DNA from: Anaerolineales bacterium
Lineage (GTDB): Bacteria; Chloroflexota; Anaerolineae; Anaerolineales; Villigracilaceae
DNA: 64,000 bases
Reading direction: 5' to 3'
NCBI GenBank assembly: GCA_014860745.1
Contig: JACZJC010000059.1
Location: 1-64,000, forward strand
Positions 28,201-37,256 of the stretch are shown piece after piece. The notes below the pieces were generated by a model, which was not told the DNA's origin, searched no databases, and saw nothing but the letters and a program-made list of their open reading frames with translations. Each line of letters opens with the position of its first letter. Within the stretch, counting starts at the first letter, position 1. Both the position numbers and the translations under genes were made by a program.

Positions 28201-29309
28201 GTTTTACTCAAATCGTCAAAGGCAAAGCAGAAGGTGTAATGCCTGAGAAACAGATCAACAACCTTGAAAAAGTACTCACCAGTTCCCAGCACCTGCTTGG
28301 GCTAATCAACACCGTGCTCGATATCGCCAAGATCGAAGCGGGACGCATGGATGTCATCCCCGCCAAATTCAGCCTGAGTATATTGGCAGATCAATGCGGG
28401 GCGCTTGCCGCTCCCCTGCTCAAACCAAATGTACTGCTAGAAAAACAAGTGGATGAATCCATCGGCTTCGTTTTTTCCGATCAGGACAAGATCAAGCAGA
28501 TCGTGCTCAACCTGCTCAGCAACGCCGCTAAATTTACGCACGAAGGTAAGGTCATTCTGAAAGTAGAAAAAATTGACGGCGAAGTCGCAGCCATCTCGGT
28601 GGCAGACAGCGGCATCGGCATCAGTAAAGAGGCGGTCGGTCGCGTCTTCGAGGAATTCCAACAGGCAGATAACACCACCACCCGTCAATATGGCGGCACC
28701 GGGCTGGGACTCACCATCAGCCGCAACCTCGCCCGCTTACTCGGTGGAGATTTGACCGCCGCAAGCGAACTGGGCAAAGGCTCGACCTTCACCCTCACCT
28801 TTCCCATGCACTACAAGAAGGATCCTGCCCTTCGACACGGCTCCGCCAGTCAGGACAGCGCCTCTTCCGCCGCCATAATGGATACCGTCCATTCAGCCGA
28901 AACCACCCCGATAGAATCCAGCAATCAGATAGAAAGAAGAAGTGAACCACAACCACGAACGACCATTCTGGTCGTGGAAGACACCGAACTTAATGTCAAC
29001 TTCATCACGCAATTATTGGAAGACGACTACGAACTGATCTTCGCCAAAAACGGAGCGCAGGGAGTAACATTGGCGGGGCTGGAAAAACCCGACCTCATTC
29101 TCATGGACATCTCGCTCCCCATCCTGGATGGTTACGAGGCTACACGCCGAATTCGTATCAACAACGCAGATACACCCATCATTGGCTTATCCGCTTACGC
29201 CATGGTTGGAGATGCAGAAAAGGCAAAGGAGGCTGGCTGTAACGATTACATCACCAAGCCTGTGGACGGAAATCTCTTGAGGAAAAAAATCAAAGAACAT
29301 CTGAGGTGA
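25254..29309 (+). CDS. hybrid sensor histidine kinase with five tandem GAF-like domains, HisKA, HATPase and REC
   Basis: Five units each introduced by (R)LLKETEQRATELQIINNIGQTLTEG; SHELRTPLNAIMGF H-box; GGTGLGLTIS; C-terminal REC. Confidence 0.93.
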   Translation: MPGKTPSKSNKVKAKPTPKKPAPKMDVDKIRALEEQIAHREVEISRLSSENQLLIKETEQHATELQIINNIGQILTEDLDLNSTLERVGERMRDVLSLDHIGIIVLDPKTGHEMSRYFYSKTYAYDYMSFDKFKIRMRLSARGGGRSWIVNTNAAKSWRKFGEDIEAPKSFVALPLLAGKELIGGILFADFEKENAFTDLSINMVETIASNMGTAIQNVRLFDETQRLLKETEQRATELQIINNIGQTLTEGGDLESMIQRVGERIQEALNVNNIIISIFDKETERIIANYMVRNGEQTTLSKEDFNMHAIKIMMRASARRGGVSWVIKDDEVEKFWHRWRGSIGDDVPKSVVVLPLLAGREVIGGISLADYEKENAFTDLSLNLLETIASNMGTAVQNVRLFDETQRLLKETEQRATELQIINNIGQTLTEGLDLNSTLERVGERLREVLDVKALGIVAFDPQAGLAISNYIYHYGRRIIPQRFSMSNYKYSMRFALKVGSKPWVVNSDVERYWKKFGTDILTEWTEIPKAFVIVPMLAGRELVGSITIADYENENAFFNLPLNLLETIASNMGTAIQNVRLFDETQRLLKETEQRATELQIVNNIGQTLSEGLDLSTTLERVGDRLREALKIESIGIIANDIRTGLVISAFVYLKGKRVIPDRYSLSKNMLFMRFVERTGGKPVVINTNVEKNWRKFLADSPEWAEIPKAFVMVPLLAGGELVGSITIPDYEREDVFTNLPINMLETIASNMGTAIQNVRLFDETQHLLKETEQRATELQIINNIGQTLTEGLDLQSTLDRVGDRLREILKVDSIGIAAFDPKSDRVIAQYLFHHGERLIPDQISTEISKFAIRFAARWGGRSWVVNTDAEKYYRKFELVGPPKSFVMLPLLSGKEIIGGISIADYEKENAFTNFPIGMLETISSNMGTAIQNVRLFEETQRLFEEAEESRAAAEQANKAKSTFLANMSHELRTPLNAIMGFTQIVKGKAEGVMPEKQINNLEKVLTSSQHLLGLINTVLDIAKIEAGRMDVIPAKFSLSILADQCGALAAPLLKPNVLLEKQVDESIGFVFSDQDKIKQIVLNLLSNAAKFTHEGKVILKVEKIDGEVAAISVADSGIGISKEAVGRVFEEFQQADNTTTRQYGGTGLGLTISRNLARLLGGDLTAASELGKGSTFTLTFPMHYKKDPALRHGSASQDSASSAAIMDTVHSAETTPIESSNQIERRSEPQPRTTILVVEDTELNVNFITQLLEDDYELIFAKNGAQGVTLAGLEKPDLILMDISLPILDGYEATRRIRINNADTPIIGLSAYAMVGDAEKAKEAGCNDYITKPVDGNLLRKKIKEHLR

Positions 29310-29312
29310 AAT

Positions 29313-29681
29313 ATGAGCAAAGCAAAAGTACTTATCGTGGACGATGAGCCGTTCAATATTGAAGTTCTTGAACAGGCGCTCGACGAGACCGATTATCAAG
29401 TTGTGACCGCATCCAACGGGCAGGAGGCTTGGGCAAAAATCAAGAGCGAACAACCCGACCTCGTCCTGCTCGACCTGATGATGCCCATCATGGATGGATT
29501 CGAAGTACTGGCAAAGGTCAAGGAAGACTCGATGCTTCGTGATATTCCCATCATCATTGTCTCTGCTGAGCACGACTCCAAAAGCGTGGTTAGAGGTATC
29601 AAGCAAGGCGCGGAAGATTACCTGACCAAACCCGTGAACACCGCGCACTTTTTACAGAAAGTAAAAGAATTCCTGGGGTAA
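29313..29681 (+). CDS. single-domain response regulator
   Basis: VLIVDDEPFNIEVLEQAL...DLVLLDLMMPIMDGF...LTKPVN. Confidence 0.95.
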   Translation: MSKAKVLIVDDEPFNIEVLEQALDETDYQVVTASNGQEAWAKIKSEQPDLVLLDLMMPIMDGFEVLAKVKEDSMLRDIPIIIVSAEHDSKSVVRGIKQGAEDYLTKPVNTAHFLQKVKEFLG

Positions 29682-29699
29682 CCTGATTTTCATGAATAC

Positions 29700-29730
29700 A
29701 ACACTCCATGATCTCGATGGGGTGTTTTTT
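29700..29730 (+). terminator. rho-independent terminator
   Basis: AACACTCCAT-GATCTCG-ATGGGGTGTTTTTT. Confidence 0.75.
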
Positions 29731-29983
29731 ATCAGAACTTCAGACAAGACCATACCCCAGTAAACCGAATCAACCCCAAATCCAAAGAGGAGGCGCATTA
29801 TCCTATTTCCTGTATGTCTTCCATCACTGGTAGTTATGTCATCGAATGATATACTTCCGCTTGTAAAATTTATCACCTTGCGAACCAAGGAGGGACTTTT
29901 CATGGTTTATCAGAAACGTCAGGTTATATGGGCGGGTATCATAAGGGTATGATATCGCCCCCACGAAAAATGAAGGAATCAAT

Positions 29984-31537
29984 ATGACCCAGGAAGACCC
30001 CAGAATTTTGGAATTACGCAAGATCCGTGCCAAAGCATTGGAAGGCGGCGGCGAAGAACGGATCGCAAAACAAAAAGCCAAGGGCAAGTTGACAGCGCGA
30101 GAACGCGTGGATGCGCTGCTCGACCCCGGCACCTTCAACGAGATCGAACCGTTCATCACACATCAAGGCGATGAACTTGGGTTGTTGAAGGAAAAGTTTT
30201 ACGGTGACGGCGTCATCACAGGCTACGGGCAGATCAACGGGCGGACGGTTTATTTATATTCACAGGATTTTACAATTTACGGCGGCACGCTCAGCGAAAT
30301 GCAATCGCACAAAATTTGCCGCGTGATGGATCTCGCAGTCCGCAATGGCGTGCCGTTCATTTCACTGATCGACTCAGGCGGCGCTCGCATTCAGGAAGGT
30401 GTGCGTTCGATGGGCGGTTATGCCGAAATTTTCCGCCGAAACGCGCAATATTCCGGTGTGGTGCCGCAAGTCAGCGTGATGCTTGGGCCTTGTGCGGGCG
30501 GCGCGGCCTACTCGCCTGCTCTGACGGACTTGGTAATTATGGTGGAGAAGCAATCCTTTATGTTTCTCACGGGCCCCGAGGTGATCAAAGCCGTGACAGG
30601 CGAGGTGATCGACGCTGAGTCATTGGGCGGCGCGGCAGTGCATAACTCTGTCAGCGGCGTGGCGCATTTGAGCGTGCAAAGCGAAATGGCCGCGCTCGAA
30701 ATGGCGCGCCATTTCCTTTCGTACCTGCCTTCGAACAATGTTGAGAACCCGCCTTTCGTCCAGCCTGCAGATGATCTTGGCCGCATGGACGAGGAATTGA
30801 ATCAAATGATTCCGCTGGATGCCACGGAACCCTACATCATGCATCAGGTGATCGAAAAAATAATCGACAAGGATTCTTTCCTTGAAGTTCAACCCGATTG
30901 GGCGCGCAATGCCATTGTCGGTCTTGCGCGCATCGGCGGACACAGCGTTGGAATCGTGGGGCAGGAGCCTGCCATTATGGCAGGCGTGATCGACATCGAT
31001 GCCGCCGATAAAATGACCCGCTTCGTGCGCATGTGTGATTGCTTCAACATCCCGCTTGTCACCTTTGTTGACTCGCCCGGCTTCCTGCCTGGCATCGCAC
31101 AGGAACATGGCGGCATCATTCGTCACGGGGCAAAACTTTTATATGCCTACTCCGAAGCCACCGTTCCAAAAATCTGCATTATCACGCGCAAGGCGTATGG
31201 CGGCGCGTATGTAGTGATGTCCAGCAAATATCTGGGAACCGATGTCACGTATGCGTGGCCGTCCGCTGAGATCGCGGTTCTCGGCGCGGAAGGCGCGGCA
31301 AATATTTTGTTCAAGAAACAGATCGAAACGGCAACTGACCCCGCTGCGGAACGAAAAAAACTTGCGGCTGAATACCGTGAGAAATTCAATAATCCGTATT
31401 ACGCGGCTTCCACGGGCTACGTGGATGACATCATCGAACCGCGTGAATCAAGGCCGAAGATCATTGCGTCGCTGTCTGCATTGCGAGATAAGTATGCGCC
31501 CGCGCCGCCGCGCAAGCATGGGAATATTCCTGTGTAG
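29984..31537 (+). CDS. mmdA: acyl-CoA carboxylase/methylmalonyl-CoA decarboxylase carboxyltransferase subunit
   Basis: RIQEGVRSMGGYAEIFRRNAQYSGVVPQVSVMLGPCAGGAAYSPALTD; downstream oadG/biotin/oadB genes support a decarboxylase role. Confidence 0.9.
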   Translation: MTQEDPRILELRKIRAKALEGGGEERIAKQKAKGKLTARERVDALLDPGTFNEIEPFITHQGDELGLLKEKFYGDGVITGYGQINGRTVYLYSQDFTIYGGTLSEMQSHKICRVMDLAVRNGVPFISLIDSGGARIQEGVRSMGGYAEIFRRNAQYSGVVPQVSVMLGPCAGGAAYSPALTDLVIMVEKQSFMFLTGPEVIKAVTGEVIDAESLGGAAVHNSVSGVAHLSVQSEMAALEMARHFLSYLPSNNVENPPFVQPADDLGRMDEELNQMIPLDATEPYIMHQVIEKIIDKDSFLEVQPDWARNAIVGLARIGGHSVGIVGQEPAIMAGVIDIDAADKMTRFVRMCDCFNIPLVTFVDSPGFLPGIAQEHGGIIRHGAKLLYAYSEATVPKICIITRKAYGGAYVVMSSKYLGTDVTYAWPSAEIAVLGAEGAANILFKKQIETATDPAAERKKLAAEYREKFNNPYYAASTGYVDDIIEPRESRPKIIASLSALRDKYAPAPPRKHGNIPV

Positions 31538-31540
31538 TAT

Positions 31541-31641
31541 GTCATTGCGAGGCGGAGTTCTCCCGCCGACATCGTACCCGTAGGGTAAGCAATCTCATCC
31601 TCGTGTTGGGGATTGCTTCGGACTAACGCCCTCGCAATGAC
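31541..31641. repeat. intergenic palindromic repeat, GTCATTGCGAGG...CCTCGCAATGAC family
   Basis: 12-bp perfect terminal inverted repeats with internal GCAATC/GATTGC arms. Confidence 0.85.
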
Positions 31642-31654
31642 GGAATGAGTTTAT

Positions 31655-31984
31655 ATGACCGAACTACTACTCTCACTACAAATCACCGCTCTCGGTATGG
31701 GACTCGTTTTCGGGGCGATCCTTTTGCTGTGGTTGATGATGATTTTACTGACGCTTTTTACCGCGGATAAAGAAACCGCCTCAGACTCACCCGTGCCTGC
31801 CCCTGTCTCCCAGACAGATTACAAAGCCCAAGCCGCCGCACTCGCGGTGGTGTTCGCACTGGCCGAGCAGGAATTATCTTCGGCACATCCGCTGCCTGAG
31901 CCGCCCACCGCGATAGTCTCTGCCTGGCAATTGGGCATGCGCACCAGGCAAATGTCGGAAAAAGGGAATTTCAGAAAGCATTAA
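31655..31984 (+). CDS. OadG-like decarboxylase membrane anchor subunit
   Basis: Single N-terminal TM; ITALGMGLVFGAILLLWLMMILL; position in operon. Confidence 0.8.
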   Translation: MTELLLSLQITALGMGLVFGAILLLWLMMILLTLFTADKETASDSPVPAPVSQTDYKAQAAALAVVFALAEQELSSAHPLPEPPTAIVSAWQLGMRTRQMSEKGNFRKH

Positions 31985-32020
31985 ACCTCACCCTGCCCTC
32001 TCCCCCAAGGAGAGGGGGAA
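31985..32020. repeat. palindromic CCCTCTCC...GGAGAGGG repeat
   Basis: CCTCACCCTGCCCTCTCCCCCAAGGAGAGGGGGA. Confidence 0.8.
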
Positions 32021-32029
32021 GATAAAGCT

Positions 32030-32500
32030 ATGAAATACAAAATCACAGTCAATAATCAAACGTTTGAAGTTGAGATAGAAAATATCCATGCGCGGCCTGT
32101 CATTGCGCGCGTGGACGGGGAACGGTTCGAGGTCATGCCGGAGAACGGGAACCAGGCTGAGGCGGAGAAAGAAGCGGGCGGGACAAAAAACATCGCGGAG
32201 AAAAAATCGATTTCCCAAAAACCCGTTACAGCCGCCGCATTCTCTCCCAATCCCGCCATTAGCGGAAATGCTCTCACCGCTCCCCTGCCGGGAACAGTGG
32301 TGGATGTGTTCGTAAAGCCCGGCGAAAAAGTGGAAGCGGGGCAGGTGGTGCTGGTGATCGAAGCGATGAAAATGAAGAACAGCATTCGCTCGGTATACAG
32401 CGGCACAATCAGCGAAGTGCTTGTAAGCCCCGGTCAAAGTGTGGCGCATAAACAGGCGCTGGTGAAATTTGCAGACCTCGGGGAAGCCGCATGGATTTAA
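32030..32500 (+). CDS. biotinyl carrier subunit of the decarboxylase
   Basis: APLPGTVVDVFVKPGEKVEAGQVVLVIEAMKMKNSI (biotinylation AMKM motif). Confidence 0.93.
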   Translation: MKYKITVNNQTFEVEIENIHARPVIARVDGERFEVMPENGNQAEAEKEAGGTKNIAEKKSISQKPVTAAAFSPNPAISGNALTAPLPGTVVDVFVKPGEKVEAGQVVLVIEAMKMKNSIRSVYSGTISEVLVSPGQSVAHKQALVKFADLGEAAWI

Positions 32501-33627
32501 ACTCATTATTACCCGAATTGCTAAAAGGGTTTTCTCATTTCACGCTGGGCAACGGTGTGATGATTGCCGCGGCTTTGATATTAATCTACCTGGCGGTGTT
32601 CAAGGAAATCGAACCTGTGCTTTTGCTGCCCATCGGTTTTGGGTGTCTGCTGTCAAATATTCCACTGGCAGGTATGACCGCCGCAGAGGGGATGATGGGC
32701 GTTTTATACGACGCAGGAATCAAAACAGAATTATTTCCATTGCTGATCTTCATCGGCGTCGGCGCGATGATCGATTTTTCTCCTCTGCTCGCACAGCCGC
32801 GCATGGTCCTGCTTGGCGCGGCGGGGCAATTTGGAATTTTCGGCACATTGATTCTTGCAATTGCACTGGGGTTTCCACTTAATCAAGCCGCCTCGATCGG
32901 CGTCATCGGCGCGATCGATGGGCCGACTTCCATTTTCGTGGCGACAAAACTTGCGCCTGAATTGCTTGCGCCGATCGCGGTGGCGGCATATTCCTACATG
33001 AGTCTGATCCCCATCATCCAGCCGCCGTTGATGAGACTGCTAACCACAAAAAAAGAGCGTATGATCCGAATGGAATATGCGCCGAAGCCGATTTCAAAAA
33101 CCACCCTGATATTCTTCCCCGTGGTATTGACCCTCGTCGTTGGCCTGCTCGTGCCCGAAGCCACGCCATTGATCTCCATGCTCATGCTTGGCAATTTGCT
33201 CAAAGTTTCGGGCGTGGTGGAAAGATTAAGCAACGCCGCACAAAACGAGATCATCAATATTTCCACTTTGTTTCTGGGGCTGGCCATCGGTTCCACGATG
33301 AGCGCGGCAAGTTTCTTGAATCTCGACACCGGTAAGATCATGGTTTTGGGATTGTTCGCTTTTTCGCTGGATACGGTTGCAGGCCTGTTGTTTGGAAAGC
33401 TCATGTCTGTGTTGAGCGGCGGGAAGATCAACCCGCTGATCGGCGCGGCGGGTATTTCCGCCTTCCCGATGGCGGGACGGCTGGCCGCAAAGACCGCCAA
33501 CGATGAAGACCCGAACAATTTTATTTTGATGCACGCCATGGGCGCGAATACGGCCGGGCAGTTGGGGAGCGTGATCGCGGGCGGGATTTTATTGTCGGTG
33601 GTGAGCAAGATGCTGGGGATTGGATAA
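32491..33627 (+). CDS. Na+-transporting methylmalonyl-CoA/oxaloacetate decarboxylase beta subunit
   Basis: GIKTELFPLLIFIGVGAMIDFSPLLAQPRMVLLGAAGQFGIF; GAIDGPTSIFVATKLAP. Confidence 0.95.
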   Translation: MDLNSLLPELLKGFSHFTLGNGVMIAAALILIYLAVFKEIEPVLLLPIGFGCLLSNIPLAGMTAAEGMMGVLYDAGIKTELFPLLIFIGVGAMIDFSPLLAQPRMVLLGAAGQFGIFGTLILAIALGFPLNQAASIGVIGAIDGPTSIFVATKLAPELLAPIAVAAYSYMSLIPIIQPPLMRLLTTKKERMIRMEYAPKPISKTTLIFFPVVLTLVVGLLVPEATPLISMLMLGNLLKVSGVVERLSNAAQNEIINISTLFLGLAIGSTMSAASFLNLDTGKIMVLGLFAFSLDTVAGLLFGKLMSVLSGGKINPLIGAAGISAFPMAGRLAAKTANDEDPNNFILMHAMGANTAGQLGSVIAGGILLSVVSKMLGIG

Positions 33628-33629
33628 AA

Positions 33630-33661
33630 AAAAGAGGATGGCTGTTCAGCCATCCTCTTTT
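33630..33661. terminator. bidirectional terminator
   Basis: AAAAGAGGATGGCTGTTCAGCCATCCTCTTTT. Confidence 0.85.
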
Positions 33662-35670
33662 ATGTTTAAACCATCAGTGTGGACCGTCACACAATTTTTT
33701 CCCCGGGCCTTCGATGCGTATAAAGCCCCGTCCGCCGCTTCCAATATGTCCTGTCCGCTCAGCCCATGGGAGGGATAGGATGCGATCCCGATTGAAAGGG
33801 TGACTTGCAATTCCTGCCCATTGAAATTTTTCTGAAGCATTTGAAACGCCCGCCGCCATTGATTGGCGCGCTTTAAGGCGCCTTCCACTGCCGCGTTGGG
33901 CATTAAAACGACAAACTCATCGCCGCCATACCGGCAGCTTATATCTCCCTGGCGAACATTATGGGTAAGGATCCCGGCAAGTGATTTCAGGATCATGTCC
34001 CCGGCCGAATGGCTGTGACGGTCGTTAAGAGTCTTGAAATTGTCGATATCGATCATGGCAATGCAAAAACCGCTTTCGTTCCGTTTGGCCTGCGCCGACT
34101 CCCGCTCCAACGCTTCTTCGAGGATGCGGCGGTTGTACAGCCCCGTCAGCGGGTCGCGGATGGCCTGTTCGCGCAATTGATCCTGCAGGGAAATAATCTC
34201 TTGCATTTGGTTTTGCAGGCGGTGATTTGCTTCCTGCAATTCCCGTTCCATCAGCTTCCGTTTTGTAATTTCCTGTTTAATGGCAACGTAATTCGTGATT
34301 TCCCTTTTTTCATTGTAAACAGGGGCGATGGTCATTTCCTCCACATACAGATGCCCATTCTTATGGCGGTTGATGATCTCTCCCTGCCAGATTTGGCCGG
34401 AAAGTATGGTATTCCACAGTTTTTCATAAAAGGGCTGATCCTGCTCGCCCGATTTCAAAAAAGATAAATTTTTGCCGAGCGCCTCTCCCGATGAATAGCC
34501 TGTAATGTCAGTAAAGGCGCGGTTGACCCAGATACATTCCCCGTTTAAGTCTGTGATCACCACGGCATTCACGGCGGCGTTCAAGGCCGCGCTCTGCAGG
34601 TTGATCATTTCATTACGCTGTTCGATCAGACGGGCGGTCTGGTTTCGGCTGGTGACATCGCGCGCCAAAATAACCTGTCCGGCAACCTGTCCCTGAGAAT
34701 CTGCCAGGGGTGTAATGACCAGTTCCAGGTCGCGGGGCGAGGCGGTGTTTATGGTGACAGACTCATGGATGCTCCCAACATGGTCGTATTTGCCGAGCAG
34801 GTCGGGCAATTCCTTCAATAATTCGGAAACCGGCCGGCCGGTCACCTGGTCATGGGTTCTATCGAACCATTCCAGCCCGACGTGGTTGATATCCACTACA
34901 CGGTTTTCGGCGTCCAGCACCAAGACCATTTCGGGAATCTCCTCAAAAACAACCTCTCTGGCAATAGGCGCGAGTTCCAAAAATCCAAATCGTAAAACGC
35001 CGAAGCTGAAAAGCAATCCGCCAAAGATAAAAGCAACCGGGGTGAAATCCACCTGGGCGGGGGACTGCGGGGACAGAACTTTCTCGAAGAGATAATATAA
35101 ATTTGCAAGGATGGGAATGAGCACTCCGATCAGCAGCATAGTGCTCTGGCCGCGGTATATGCCGGGGTAGCGCACAACCGCCCGCAAAATTACGAAAAAC
35201 CCAAGCAGTAATAAAAAGTAATTTTGCGCCATCTGCACCCAAAACCATACGCCGCCTTCGATGGTGACGGGTCCCATGCCGGTTTCATATTTCAGGGACG
35301 CATGATAAAAATGACTTAGCGGTGAAAACACAAGGATCAGCGTCAAAACCGGGATGACGAATAAAAACAAAATCCCTTTTCGTGAAAACCAGCGCGCCTG
35401 CTGAGTATAAACGAACGAGAACATGAACCACAGCGGGGGGATGGCAACGATGCTCAAGACTTCAAGCTTCAACCAGAATATCTTTAATGCAACGGAAGTA
35501 GAGATGATCTCCAACCCATATGTCAGCGAGAATAAACCGGCCATAAGCATAAGCAGGGCAAAATATCCCTGCCCACCCTGGGTGCGTTTTTTCGCGCTGC
35601 GCAAGGCAAGCCATATGCCAATAAAAAAATTCACGAACAAAACCCCTGAAATCGCCCAATAGGTGTTCAC
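33646..35670 (-). CDS. N-terminal 7TM (histidine-kinase type) + PAS + PAS + GGDEF diguanylate cyclase; probable GTG start
   Basis: 7TM segment VNTYWAISGVLFVNFFIGIWLALRSAKK; two PAS; DPLTGLYNRRIL; CRYGGDEFVVLMP. Confidence 0.92.
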   Translation of the reverse strand: MNTYWAISGVLFVNFFIGIWLALRSAKKRTQGGQGYFALLMLMAGLFSLTYGLEIISTSVALKIFWLKLEVLSIVAIPPLWFMFSFVYTQQARWFSRKGILFLFVIPVLTLILVFSPLSHFYHASLKYETGMGPVTIEGGVWFWVQMAQNYFLLLLGFFVILRAVVRYPGIYRGQSTMLLIGVLIPILANLYYLFEKVLSPQSPAQVDFTPVAFIFGGLLFSFGVLRFGFLELAPIAREVVFEEIPEMVLVLDAENRVVDINHVGLEWFDRTHDQVTGRPVSELLKELPDLLGKYDHVGSIHESVTINTASPRDLELVITPLADSQGQVAGQVILARDVTSRNQTARLIEQRNEMINLQSAALNAAVNAVVITDLNGECIWVNRAFTDITGYSSGEALGKNLSFLKSGEQDQPFYEKLWNTILSGQIWQGEIINRHKNGHLYVEEMTIAPVYNEKREITNYVAIKQEITKRKLMERELQEANHRLQNQMQEIISLQDQLREQAIRDPLTGLYNRRILEEALERESAQAKRNESGFCIAMIDIDNFKTLNDRHSHSAGDMILKSLAGILTHNVRQGDISCRYGGDEFVVLMPNAAVEGALKRANQWRRAFQMLQKNFNGQELQVTLSIGIASYPSHGLSGQDILEAADGALYASKARGKNCVTVHTDGLNIKEDG

Positions 35671-35746
35671 CCTCTCATTATAAAGAAAAAACCGGGATTG
35701 TGCGCTATAATCAAGTTGTCTGACAACTATTCTCAGGAGAAACCCC

Positions 35747-37213
35747 ATGACTACGATTGACCTGACCATTCACAAAGACCGCCGCGCCCGCGCCATTCAA
35801 CGCGCAAAAGAGCGCAACATCATCATTCCCACCTACGCCCAGATGAAAGACCCCTCGAAAATTCCGGCAAAAGTAAAAGAGGAATTGAAGAGCATCGGAC
35901 TCTGGGATATTCACCCGCGAAATTTGTTCCGCATCAACTGGCACAATCAACCCACCGCATCTGGCGGGACTTTTGGCGGAGTCAACTTCGTCGAGTTTCC
36001 CTCTTCGCTGACGGGAGTCAAGGCGCGCATCATTGCAATCGTTGGCAAGTGGTTCCCCACCGGCGCACACAAAGTCGGCGCGGCGTTCTCTTGTCTCGTG
36101 CCGCGACTGGTCACAGGTCAGTTCGACCCGACAACACAAAAAGCAGTCTGGCCCTCCACAGGCAATTACTGCCGCGGCGGGGCATACGACTCCGCATTGC
36201 TGGCCTGCGAATCCATTGCCATTTTGCCCGAAGGCATGTCAAAGGAACGCTTCGAATGGCTGGAAAAAGTTGCAGGCGAAACCATCAAGACCCCTGGCTC
36301 CGAATCCAACGTAAAAGAAATTTTTGACAAGTGCTGGGAATTAAGAAATTCGGGTCAAGACCTGATGATCTTCAATCAGTTCGACGAGTTTGGCAATTAC
36401 CTCTGGCACTACGAAGTGACAGGTCACGCCATGGAAGAAGTGCTCAAGAAAGTAATGGGCAAGGACGACCGCTTCCGCGGCATGGCGTCCGCAACAGGTT
36501 CAGGCGGCACAATTGCCAGCGGCGACTATCTCAAGCAGATCTTCCCTGAAAGCAAGATCGTGGCAAGCGAAGCTTTGCAATGCCCAACACTTTTGGAAAA
36601 TGGATTTGGCTCGCATCGCATCGAAGGCATCGGCGACAAGCACGTGCCGTGGGTGCACAACACCAAGAACACGGATGTAGTCACCGCCATTGACGACAAT
36701 GCCGTGGTAAACATCTCCCGCCTCTTTAACGAAGAAAACGGACGCGCCTATCTCGCAGAAAAAGGCGTACCTGAATCCATCATTTCCAATCTCGACCTGC
36801 TTGGCTTCTCTGGCATCTCGAATGTACTTACCTGCATCAAGACCGCCAAATACTATGAGATGGACGAAAACGATGTGATGATCACCATGCTGACCGACTC
36901 GATGGAACTCTATCGCTCGCGCTTGCATGAAATGCACCAGGAGTTCGGCGAATACAGCGAGAAGGACGCCGCCGCAGATTTCGCCCGCTACCTGCACGGC
37001 CAGTCCACAGATAACATGCTCGAACTCACTTACCCTGAACGACGACGAGTCCACAACTTGAAATACTACACCTGGGTCGAGCAACAGGGTAAAACATATG
37101 AGGAAATTCAACAGCAATGGTACCAGCCCGATTATTGGACGCAGGTTCAAAAGCAGGCCGATGAAATTGATGAATTAATAGTTGACTTCAATAAAGAAGT
37201 AGGAATAGCCTAA
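35747..37213 (+). CDS. PLP-dependent cysteine synthase-like enzyme
   Basis: KWFPTGAHKVGAAFS; ASATGSGGTIASGDYLKQIFPESKIVASE. Confidence 0.85.
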   Translation: MTTIDLTIHKDRRARAIQRAKERNIIIPTYAQMKDPSKIPAKVKEELKSIGLWDIHPRNLFRINWHNQPTASGGTFGGVNFVEFPSSLTGVKARIIAIVGKWFPTGAHKVGAAFSCLVPRLVTGQFDPTTQKAVWPSTGNYCRGGAYDSALLACESIAILPEGMSKERFEWLEKVAGETIKTPGSESNVKEIFDKCWELRNSGQDLMIFNQFDEFGNYLWHYEVTGHAMEEVLKKVMGKDDRFRGMASATGSGGTIASGDYLKQIFPESKIVASEALQCPTLLENGFGSHRIEGIGDKHVPWVHNTKNTDVVTAIDDNAVVNISRLFNEENGRAYLAEKGVPESIISNLDLLGFSGISNVLTCIKTAKYYEMDENDVMITMLTDSMELYRSRLHEMHQEFGEYSEKDAAADFARYLHGQSTDNMLELTYPERRRVHNLKYYTWVEQQGKTYEEIQQQWYQPDYWTQVQKQADEIDELIVDFNKEVGIA

Positions 37214-37220
37214 CAAACGA

Positions 37221-37256
37221 AGTAACGGTCACCTTCAGAGTGACCGTTACTTTTTT
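37221..37256 (+). terminator. rho-independent terminator
   Basis: AGTAACGGTCAC-CTTCAGA-GTGACCGTTACTTTTTT. Confidence 0.9.

Noticed and set aside
32994-33653. 219-aa - strand ORF across the decarboxylase beta subunit
   Set aside because: Antisense shadow; the + strand product is highly conserved.
36500-37150. 216-aa - strand ORF inside the PLP enzyme gene
   Set aside because: Antisense shadow of a conserved enzyme.
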